Source of the DNA: Anaerophaga thermohalophila str. Valhall
GTDB lineage: Bacteria; Bacteroidota; Bacteroidia; Bacteroidales; Marinilabiliaceae
Assembly (NCBI RefSeq): GCF_000250735.1
Contig: NZ_AHZV01000366.1
Span: 1 to 53,459, forward strand
Direction: 5' to 3'
Length of the DNA stretch: 53,459 nt
Shown here: piece by piece, positions 43,966 to 51,204 of the stretch
Position numbering within the stretch: position 1 is the stretch's first letter
How the letters are laid out: each line of letters opens with the position of its first letter
The notes under the pieces: generated by a model
Database searches by the model: none
What the model was told of the DNA's origin: nothing
What the model saw: only the letters and a program-made list of their open reading frames with translations
Program-made: the position numbers and the translations under genes

Positions 43966-44131
43966 AGTGCCCGTCTATAAAGTCGGGAAAGTTTTTTTAC
44001 TTATCATGTGTCTGTTCAGAAAGTGTCATTTACAAGGCTTGCGAAGCCGCCAAAAACGCAGTTTACTTTTCGTAAATGAGTATTTTGGCGGCAAGCGTAA
44101 CACAGCAAATGGTACTTTATGGACAGACACT
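43966..44131 (-). repeat. Interspersed hairpin element, copy 8 (stem type A, reverse orientation)
   Basis: 166 bp in the opposite orientation to the other complete copies. It is flanked by ATTT on both sides (43962-43965, 44132-44135), a good target duplication. It lies between argR (39 nt away) and the acyltransferase. Confidence 0.87.
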
Positions 44132-44170
44132 ATTTAACTGACTATTGTTTAAAGTATTGTCAAACAATAC

Positions 44171-44650
44171 TTACAATAATTTCTTTTTCAGTCCCGGCAT
44201 AAACAAAGAAAGGGCATTGATAACATCGGGCCGCGATACCCCTTCCTTACTGATAAGAAGTATGGTGTCATCTCCCGCGATTGTTCCCAGCACCTCAAAA
44301 GGAGCATGATTATCGATGACCGAAGCGATACTGTTGGCAAATCCGGGCCGTGTTTTCAGAACCGCCATATTCCCGGAAAACTCAATTGATTCCAGTCCGC
44401 TAACGGGAAATACATCTCCGTTCTCGTCTTCTCCACGCTGATCATCGTCTTCCGGCAGAACATAAGCATATCCTCCCTCTATATCGGGCCGTTTGGCTAC
44501 TTTCAATGCCTTAAGATCGCGTGAAAGCGTAGCCTGAGTTGTCGAAAAACCTTCGGTTTCGAGTAAGTTGAGCAGCTCTTCCTGACTCCCCACCCTGTGG
44601 TTTGAAATCAGCTGCCTGATGACATTCAATCTTTGCGTCTTTACCTTCAT
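44171..44650 (-). CDS. argR: Arginine repressor ArgR
   Basis: 159 aa. N-terminal winged helix-turn-helix with the recognition segment EGFSTTQATLSRDLKALKVAK; C-terminal arginine-binding/oligomerisation domain with the characteristic EVLGTIAGDDTILLISK motif. As a hexamer it represses arginine genes when arginine binds. It starts the minus-strand arg block and is divergent from carB across a region that contains candidate ARG boxes. Confidence 0.95.
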   Translation of the reverse strand: MKVKTQRLNVIRQLISNHRVGSQEELLNLLETEGFSTTQATLSRDLKALKVAKRPDIEGGYAYVLPEDDDQRGEDENGDVFPVSGLESIEFSGNMAVLKTRPGFANSIASVIDNHAPFEVLGTIAGDDTILLISKEGVSRPDVINALSLFMPGLKKKLL

Positions 44651-44731
44651 ATCGAAAAATGAAAAGACACCCCCTCATGCCTTAAATACATAAAAGGAAT
44701 GTTCAGTTCTTGTTATTAACCAATTCCTATC

Positions 44732-44771
44732 AGGGAATAATTATTCAATATTGATTGCAAAATTATTCAAA
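44732..44771. promoter_or_regulatory. Tandem candidate ARG boxes between argR and carB
   Basis: AGGGAATAATTATTCAAT (44732-44749) differs at one base from the E. coli ARG box WNTGAATWWWWATTCANW. ATTGCAAAATTATTCAAA (44754-44771) differs at two. Their spacing resembles the paired boxes bound by ArgR in E. coli (4 bp here against 3). This fits autoregulation of argR and repression of carB. The E. coli consensus may not hold strictly in this phylum. Confidence 0.5.
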
Positions 44772-44962
44772 TTTCATAAATCCCCAAAATTTATCCACTT
44801 TTTTTGCATTATTTATTTTCTTTTAAAAGCACCTGAAACAGTGGCAGGACATTTGTCAGTCAAGAAAAACAAAAATTTTCTCTAAAAATCATTTCAGAAA
44901 AATATATTCAAAAAATATACAAAAATACCAAGGAAGATTATGGCCATTATCAAAGAATAATG

Positions 44963-44970
44963 TACCTTTG
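44963..44970 (+). promoter_or_regulatory. Candidate -7 element for carB
   Basis: TACCTTTG matches TAnnTTTG, 51 nt ahead of the carB ATG. The ARG-like boxes are about 190 nt upstream; a further half-site (ATTCAAAA) lies near 44909. Confidence 0.5.
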
Positions 44971-45020
44971 CAACCCGGAGAACAAGCAAGCCATTTTTTG
45001 CATTAAAAAACAATCAATCA

Positions 45021-48000
45021 ATGAAGAAGCACATTAAGAAAGCGGTTATCCTGGGTTCGGGAGCCCTGAAAATCGGAGAAGCAGGTGAGTTTGATTATTC
45101 CGGTTCGCAAGCACTGAAAGCACTAAAAGAAGAAGGTATAGAGACCGTTCTTATCAATCCCAACATCGCCACGGTTCAGACCTCGGAAAAAATTGCAGAC
45201 AAGATATACTTTCTACCGGTCACACCATATTTCGTTGAACAAGTCATTAAAAAGGAAAAGCCCGAAGGTATTCTGCTCGCTTTTGGCGGTCAGACAGCAC
45301 TGAACTGCGGGATTCAGCTTTTCGAGCAGGGAATACTGAAGAAATACAACCTTGAAGTTCTTGGCACACCAATACAGGCTATCATCGATACTGAAGACCG
45401 GGAAATTTTTGCCGGCAAACTGGCCGAAATCAACGTTAAAACGCCCAAAAGTGTGGCTGTAACTTCGGTTCAGGATGCCGTTAAAGCCGCCGACAAAATG
45501 GGGTATCCCATCATCATCAGGGCTGCCTATACTCTTGGTGGTATGGGAAGCGGCTTCTGTGCCAACGAGGAAGAACTCATCAAACGGGCCGACAATGCGC
45601 TGTCATACTCCAAACAAATATTGGTCGAGGAATCTCTCAAAGGTTGGAAAGAAGTGGAATACGAAGTGGTGCGTGACAGCTACAACAATTGCATCACCGT
45701 ATGTAACATGGAGAACTTCGATCCGCTCGGAATTCACACAGGTGAAAGCATCGTTGTTGCACCTTCTCAAACACTAAGCAACTCGGAATACCATAAATTA
45801 AGGGAACTTGCCATAAAGATCATCAGGCATATTGGAGTGGTTGGCGAATGCAACGTTCAATACGCTCTTGACCCTTACTCAGAGGACTACAGAGTCATTG
45901 AGGTAAATGCCCGCCTGTCGCGTTCCAGTGCACTTGCATCCAAGGCTACCGGCTATCCTCTGGCTTTTGTGGCTGCCAAGCTTGGACTGGGTTATGGCCT
46001 GTTCGAACTGAAAAACTCTATAACCAAAACAACACCTGCATTTTTTGAACCTGCACTCGATTATATTGTCTGCAAAATACCGCGATGGGACCTGAACAAA
46101 TTCACGGGCGTCTCCAAACAAATAGGGTCGAGTATGAAAAGTGTGGGCGAAATCATGGCCATCGGTCGAACCTTTGAAGAGTCGATTCAAAAAGGATTAC
46201 GAATGGTGGGACAAGGGATGCACGGTTTTGTTGCCAATCATCCGCTTAAAGATATCGTGTTGGAAACAGAACTTGCCGAACCTACCGACCAACGCATATT
46301 TGCCATTTCAGAGTCGCTTCAGAACGGATCTACGGTTGAAGAAATCCATGACCTCACAAAAATTGACAAATGGTTTCTGGACAAACTAAAAAACATCACC
46401 GATCTGAAAAACGAGCTTTCCAAATATGATTCTATCGAAAGCATCCCGGATGAAACGCTGCTTAAAGCTAAACAGATGGGCTATTCCGATTTCCAGATTG
46501 CCCGTGTCGTCCTCAATCCTGATGACGACAAGATGGAAGAAAGTCTCCTGAAAGTACGTGAGTACAGAAAGAAACGTAACATCCTGCCTGTCGTCAAACA
46601 AATTGACACCATGGCCGGTGAATTTCCTGCCCAAATCAATTATCTATACCTCACCTATAATGGCGAATACCACGATGTGGAATTTGAAAAGGACGGCCGT
46701 TCGGTTGTTGTTTTGGGCTCGGGGGCATACCGGATAGGTTCCAGCGTCGAATTTGACTGGTGTAGTGTAAATGCCATTGACACCATCAACAAACAAAAAT
46801 ACCGTTCGGTGATGATCAATTACAATCCCGAAACCGTAAGTACGGATTACGACGTATGCGACCGGCTCTTTTTTGATGAATTAACGCTGGAACGGGTTCT
46901 TGATATTACCGATCTTGAAAGCCCCAGAGGCGTTATTGTATCGGTAGGCGGACAAATCCCCAATAATCTGGCCATGCGGTTGCATAAAACCAATGTTCCT
47001 ATCCTGGGAACATCGCCCGAAGACATCGACCGTGCCGAAAACCGTCAGAAATTCTCATCGTTGCTGGATGATTTGAAAATCGACCAGCCCCGGTGGAATG
47101 AGCTTACTTCTATTGAAGATATTTATGCTTTCATCCGCGAAGTAGGGTATCCGGTTCTGGTTCGCCCATCCTATGTATTGTCGGGAGCAGCCATGAATGT
47201 TGTTTCCAACGAAGAAGAACTGGAGCATTTTCTGGAACTGGCTGCCAATGTGTCCAAACAACATCCTGTAGTTGTATCGGAATTTATAGAACAGGCCAAA
47301 GAGATTGAGATCGATGCTGTGGCCAAAAACGGTGAGATGATTGCCTATGCCATTTCCGAGCACATCGAATTCGCCGGTGTTCACTCGGGAGATGCAACCA
47401 TTGTATTCCCCCCGCAAAAGCTCTATATCGAAACCATCCGTCGTGTAAAAAGGATAGCGCGACAGATCGCTGCAGCTCTGAATATTTCGGGGCCCTTCAA
47501 TATGCAGTTGCTGGCCAAAGACAATGACATAAAAGTTATAGAATGTAATTTAAGAGCCTCCCGCAGTTTTCCTTTTGTCTCAAAAGTTCTGAAGATAAAC
47601 CTTATCGATATCGCTACGAGAGTAATGCTTGGTATGCCTGTCGAACGGCCTGCTAAAAGCATCTTCGAACTCGATTATGTAGGTATTAAAGCCCCTCAGT
47701 TTTCATTTGCCCGCTTGCTCAATGCCGACCCGGTGCTTGGTGTTGACATGGCCTCGACAGGGGAAGTTGGCTGTATCGGCGACAACTACTACGACGCGGT
47801 ATTACAATCCATGCTGGCAGTAGGATATAATATCCCGAAAAAGAACATTCTTATTTCATCCGGTCCGCTAAGGAGCAAAGTGGAAATGCTTCAAAGCGCG
47901 AAAATGCTGGTTGAAAAAGGATACAATATTTTTGCAACAGCCGGGACTCACAAATTCTTCAAAGAAAACGGTATCAAATCGACCATGCTACACTGGCCCG

Positions 48001-48245
48001 ACGAACCCGACATGAAACCTAATACCCTGGACTATATCAGGGAAAAGAAAATCGACCTGGTTGTCAACATCCCCAAAAACCTGAGCAAAGGCGAACTTCG
48101 AAACGGCTACCGGATTCGAAGAAATGCCGTCGATTTTAACATCCCGCTCATCACCAATGCCCGGTTGGCAAGTGCCTTTATCTATGCTTTCTGCAAAATG
48201 GATATTAGTGATATCCCTATTAAGAGCTGGAATGAATACAGGTAG
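45021..48245 (+). CDS. carB: Carbamoyl-phosphate synthase large subunit CarB
   Basis: 1074 aa, full length. Two homologous ATP-grasp halves: the first with SGALKIGEAGEFDYSGSQALKAL and the second with GSGAYRIGSSVEFDWCSVN; metal and ATP residues lie in VIEVNARLSRSSALASKATGYPLAF and VIECNLRASRSFPFVSK. The C-terminal MGS-like allosteric domain begins about residue 940 (IFATAGTHKFFKENGI). It forms carbamoyl phosphate with CarA. Uncoupled from carA, it is placed divergent from argR, indicating arginine control. Confidence 0.97.
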   Translation: MKKHIKKAVILGSGALKIGEAGEFDYSGSQALKALKEEGIETVLINPNIATVQTSEKIADKIYFLPVTPYFVEQVIKKEKPEGILLAFGGQTALNCGIQLFEQGILKKYNLEVLGTPIQAIIDTEDREIFAGKLAEINVKTPKSVAVTSVQDAVKAADKMGYPIIIRAAYTLGGMGSGFCANEEELIKRADNALSYSKQILVEESLKGWKEVEYEVVRDSYNNCITVCNMENFDPLGIHTGESIVVAPSQTLSNSEYHKLRELAIKIIRHIGVVGECNVQYALDPYSEDYRVIEVNARLSRSSALASKATGYPLAFVAAKLGLGYGLFELKNSITKTTPAFFEPALDYIVCKIPRWDLNKFTGVSKQIGSSMKSVGEIMAIGRTFEESIQKGLRMVGQGMHGFVANHPLKDIVLETELAEPTDQRIFAISESLQNGSTVEEIHDLTKIDKWFLDKLKNITDLKNELSKYDSIESIPDETLLKAKQMGYSDFQIARVVLNPDDDKMEESLLKVREYRKKRNILPVVKQIDTMAGEFPAQINYLYLTYNGEYHDVEFEKDGRSVVVLGSGAYRIGSSVEFDWCSVNAIDTINKQKYRSVMINYNPETVSTDYDVCDRLFFDELTLERVLDITDLESPRGVIVSVGGQIPNNLAMRLHKTNVPILGTSPEDIDRAENRQKFSSLLDDLKIDQPRWNELTSIEDIYAFIREVGYPVLVRPSYVLSGAAMNVVSNEEELEHFLELAANVSKQHPVVVSEFIEQAKEIEIDAVAKNGEMIAYAISEHIEFAGVHSGDATIVFPPQKLYIETIRRVKRIARQIAAALNISGPFNMQLLAKDNDIKVIECNLRASRSFPFVSKVLKINLIDIATRVMLGMPVERPAKSIFELDYVGIKAPQFSFARLLNADPVLGVDMASTGEVGCIGDNYYDAVLQSMLAVGYNIPKKNILISSGPLRSKVEMLQSAKMLVEKGYNIFATAGTHKFFKENGIKSTMLHWPDEPDMKPNTLDYIREKKIDLVVNIPKNLSKGELRNGYRIRRNAVDFNIPLITNARLASAFIYAFCKMDISDIPIKSWNEYR

Positions 48246-48306
48246 AGGGAGATACTTTTCTTCTAAAAAACGAAAAAACAGGAAACGAATTGCAAAGTTT
48301 GTTGGA

Positions 48307-48337
48307 ATAAAAAAGCCCGGACTTGCCGGGCTTTTTT
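48307..48337. terminator. Bidirectional intrinsic terminator after carB
   Basis: AAAAAAGCCCGG, loop ACTTG, CCGGGCTTTTTT. It has T-runs on both strands and serves both carB (plus strand) and the toxin-tip fragment whose stop is at 48340 (minus strand). Confidence 0.9.
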
Positions 48338-48339
48338 GT

Positions 48340-48951
48340 TTAATTCTTAATATCAATTTTTGGTTTTACCCCAAGTTTATTTCCATTTTCATTAAACCAA
48401 TAATTATAATCATATTGATCCATACCATAAGAATCGCTAAATTCCTCAAAACATATTAATGCGCATTCTCCATTCTGGGTTCCAATATTATTAATATTAT
48501 TATTAACGGGTGATTTATAGACATGAGAACCATCCAAAAAATTTCTTCCATCTCTTACAGCCTCAATTCCTCCTGCAACGCCACCAATTAACCCTCCAGT
48601 CAAAGCACCCCATCCACCGGTTTTTAATCCACTTCCGAGTGCATCACCAAAAGATTTTCCTTCCATTAAACCGTTTCCAAAACCAGTGGTAAAACCTCCT
48701 GCAAAACCTGCACCGGCACCAACTGCGGCTCCTGTCATAAAACTACTTGTATAGCCCACGGATAATATCGTAGATATTCCCTGTGAAGAACCTACAAAAC
48801 CAGCCCAAAAAGAAGCACCTGCACTGGCTGTTTGTATTCCAACTCCAACACCAGCCCCTAAAGCACCAGCAGCAGCACCAAAATATCCGAGTTCCTCCCA
48901 AGCTAATGGTTTTGTGAATTCCTTGAATAAATCTATTCGGAAAGGGGAATA
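48340..48951 (-). pseudogene. Orphan Rhs toxin tip C, lacking core and start
   Basis: An open frame of ~203 codons follows an in-frame TGA (48952-48954) and has no normal start; the first usable codons (GTG at 48759) are internal. It opens SPFRIDLFKEFTKPLAWEEL, then a long Gly/Ala-rich pre-toxin segment (GAAAGALGAGVGVGIQTASA ... AVGAGAGFAGGFTTG) as in the other cassettes. The final ~60 residues contain QNGECALICFEEF, in which QNGEC could be the start of a papain-like cysteine protease tip, but no later catalytic His is present. It ends at the carB terminator, without an immunity gene. Probably a cassette truncated at both ends. Confidence 0.6.
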
Positions 48952-48980
48952 TCAAATCCGTTCAAATCAATTCTTTAAAT

Positions 48981-49481
48981 TTAGTTTCCAATTACTTGTT
49001 TTTCTATTAATTTACCATCCTTAAATCTTAACTTCCATATTTCATCCCTTGCAGTTATTGGAGGTGGAAAATCGTTGAATTTTAAATAATATTCATAATC
49101 TTCAGGTAAGTAACTTTGCATTATTGATATTAAAGAGCTTTTAGTTAATGCAAAACAATCAACACCTTCAAAAATAAAACCTACTAATTGATCATCTATT
49201 GTAAAAAATACTTGTGGGGGATCTAAAAGCAACCTGTTAACGTCAATACAATAGATTAATGAATATTCATTAATAGTATTGTCAATTTTCTTACAATATA
49301 CAACAACAAATTTATTCTTTACTGATGGTACTTTAACAGTTTTTTGATACAACCTGATTTGAGCAATAAGCTCTTGATTAGTTAATTCTAACCCAAATTC
49401 ACTTTTCATTTTCAAATCCTGACAATAAAAAGAACCACTTACCAGTATAAATATTAGTATTCCTATTACCTTTTTTACCAT
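48981..49481 (-). CDS. Candidate immunity protein B, exported
   Basis: 166 aa from the ATG at 49481, which overlaps the stop of toxin cassette B in ATGGTAA; an ATG at 49505 is less likely. The N terminus (MVKKVIGILIFILVSGSFYC) is a signal peptide, so the protein should reach the periplasm. The mature part is not recognised. Position directly after an Rhs tip and translational coupling argue for immunity, by analogy with polymorphic toxin loci. Confidence 0.55.
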   Translation of the reverse strand: MVKKVIGILIFILVSGSFYCQDLKMKSEFGLELTNQELIAQIRLYQKTVKVPSVKNKFVVVYCKKIDNTINEYSLIYCIDVNRLLLDPPQVFFTIDDQLVGFIFEGVDCFALTKSSLISIMQSYLPEDYEYYLKFNDFPPPITARDEIWKLRFKDGKLIEKQVIGN

Positions 49482-50402
49482 CTTCCAATTGTTTTCCAGT
49501 TCCACTCACCGCCCCAATACATCGCTGAGTAAACTTTATGGTTATATAAAATATGAATTGGTTTTTTACCCATAAAATTAAACATTCTAACATCTGCTGA
49601 TTTAGGATTATTGAGTAGTCCAATACCATTCGCTGCTCGGGGATGTGTATGTGCATGTGTTTTAATCGCATAAGTTTTACCATTAAAACTCACATACTTC
49701 TTTCCGGACTTAGTACTGAATACTTTCAATGCTCTATTATCACTATAATCCAACCCATTCTTATCATATGGCAACATAATCAAATCACCATTTTCAAGCT
49801 CCCAGGCAGAAACTTCTCTGGTGGGAATTCCATTTTCAAATGAATTATTCCACATATCGCTATACCCGGCTTTTTTATTCGCATAGTATCTTGCGCCAGC
49901 TTCTCCCACCATCGCTTGCAGGTGATTTAACCCAGCATTCATTACGCCAATAGCTGCACCTTCCCAAAAGCTGCCCCCCGTCAATTCAGACCCTAATCCT
50001 CCTGCCAAACCCGAGAAAGAATATGTACCTGCCGAACTACTTGCGAACTTTCCTCCATACATCATAAAAGCAGAACCTCCTAAAGAACCTAATCCACCAG
50101 CAGCAAAACCGGTCATGAAATCACCACCAAATGCTTCTGATATCATACCTTGTGCAAAACCATGTGTATATGCTCTGGCTATTTCTCCTCCAAAACCCAT
50201 ACTTCCAACTGGGCCAAACATTTGGCCAACACCCCCTGTGACAGCCCCTGAAATTGCGCCAACACCAACTGAGTTCCAAAATTGACCCCAATTCCAGTTA
50301 TTAAAGCCTCCATCACTAAAAGCGACACTTGCAGTATAGCCTGCACCTCCAATTACAGCTCCCCAACAAGCTGCATCAATTATCGCTCCAACAGGACCTA
50401 AG

Positions 50403-50689
50403 AAGGCAGTAAAAAAGAACTCCCCATCCGGATCCGTATAAATCAGCGGGTTATTCAACGCATAACTATACCTGTTAAAATTCTGCGTAAAATCCGGTGC
50501 CTGAACATAAGGGTCGGGACTAAGAAAACGACCAAGGGCCGGATCATATAGTCGAGCATTTCCCGATACACTCCGTTGTCGCTATCGGGATTAGTTCGGC
50601 TAATAGTTTTGCTTTGGAGCAAAACCAAAGGCCTCACTGAACATATTTATCAGGCCGAAGGCCAATAAATGTTCATGCCCGGTATAGCC
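50403..50689 (-). repeat. Rhs core repeat R2 (partner of 52057-52262)
   Basis: Apart from the 81-bp insert this segment matches the core of cassette A base for base, except for about two substitutions in 206 positions. The outer boundary is the codon run SGYTGHEHL; the inner boundary lies just after GEFF. Such near-identity indicates a recent duplication or gene conversion. Confidence 0.85.
50561..50641 (-). repeat. 81-bp insert with two palindromes inside the Rhs core
   Basis: Present in core B and absent from the otherwise equal core A. It contains CCCGATA / TATCGGG and TTTTGCT / AGCAAAA hairpins. Its length is a multiple of three, but it adds TAG and TAA codons, so core B cannot be read through. 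Confidence 0.8.
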
Positions 50690-50808
50690 TGAGATTCTTT
50701 TACCATTTTTTTTGTTTTGTAACTACTCCAAAACAGCAAATTACCCAATAAAAACCACTGCTTTTTCACCTTTTCTACAAGGCTTACAGTCATGGGAAAC
50801 TTAAGCTA

Positions 50809-51204
50809 TTATATCCTTAACATATAAATTGATTCAACCTCTTTTTCTTTCTGTTTTGCTGGCTTAAAATGAAGCTTCTTCAGTTCTTCAATAAAAATTG
50901 CCTTTATCTCCGGCCTTAGTTTTTGTTTAAATCTAAAACAAATAGGAGCTCCTTTAGGGTTAATTATCAAATCAACAAAAATATACGAATAATGAGTATG
51001 CTTTTTTACTAACTCTTTTAAAGCACTAATATTTTTCAGGGAACATTCTCTTATGGAAGGAGGAGTATCCCAGACAACAATTAAACTCTCTCCAAATAAA
51101 TCATCATAATACTCGAAAGACTTATCACAATCTAAAGAGTCTGTCTGTGCATTAACAAGGGCATTAACAAACAGCATTAATGTCAGTATAACAACTCTTA
51201 CCAT
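50809..51204 (-). CDS. Candidate immunity protein A with TonB-C-terminal-like fold
   Basis: 131 aa. The ATG at 51204 overlaps the toxin A stop in ATGGTAA. A signal peptide (MVRVVILTLMLFVNALVNAQ) is followed by a short spacer and a ~65-residue domain YSYIFVDLIINPKGAPICF ... LKKLHFKPAKQKEKEVESIY, which has the layout of TonB C-terminal domains (a V-D-x-x-I strand, a G turn, an EELKKL helix, F-KPAK). There is no TM anchor or proline linker of TonB. Position and export suggest an immunity role in the periplasm; the TonB resemblance is by eye. Confidence 0.55.
   Translation of the reverse strand: MVRVVILTLMLFVNALVNAQTDSLDCDKSFEYYDDLFGESLIVVWDTPPSIRECSLKNISALKELVKKHTHYSYIFVDLIINPKGAPICFRFKQKLRPEIKAIFIEELKKLHFKPAKQKEKEVESIYMLRI

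Larger units (their letters stand above)
49475..50689 (-). pseudogene. Displaced Rhs C-terminal cassette B with JAB-like toxin tip
   Basis: 5'-truncated Rhs core beginning SGYTGHEHLLAFGLINM at 50689, interrupted by an 81-bp palindromic insert with stop codons (50561-50641). It resumes as ARLYDPALGRFLSPDPYV and YALNNPLIYTDPDGEFFF. A Gly/Ala-rich pre-toxin segment follows. The tip (last ~100 residues) has THAHTHPRA and, 10 residues later, NNPKSADV, which looks like the H-x-H-P ... S-x-D metal site of JAB/DUF4329-type proteases. The first Met after the insert in this frame is at 50458. It ends GRW and overlaps gene B's ATG. Confidence 0.65.

Noticed and set aside
6927-44131. Integron attC sites
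   Set aside because: The hairpins contain GTTACGC and GCCTAAC-like boxes, but the order is GTT at the outer left and AAC at the outer right, the reverse of attC. There is no integrase and the elements are flanked by duplications.
6927-44131. CRISPR array
   Set aside because: Copies are kilobases apart and 158-166 bp long; there are no regular spacers and no cas genes.
48743-48955. 70-aa cysteine- and tryptophan-rich frame
   Set aside because: It is the out-of-frame reading of the glycine-rich toxin-tip segment, whose proper frame is open for 203 codons.
50455-50637. 60-aa frame in Rhs cassette B
   Set aside because: It is the shifted frame of the Rhs core and the 81-bp insert; the real core frame (ARLYDPALGRFLSPDP) runs beside it.
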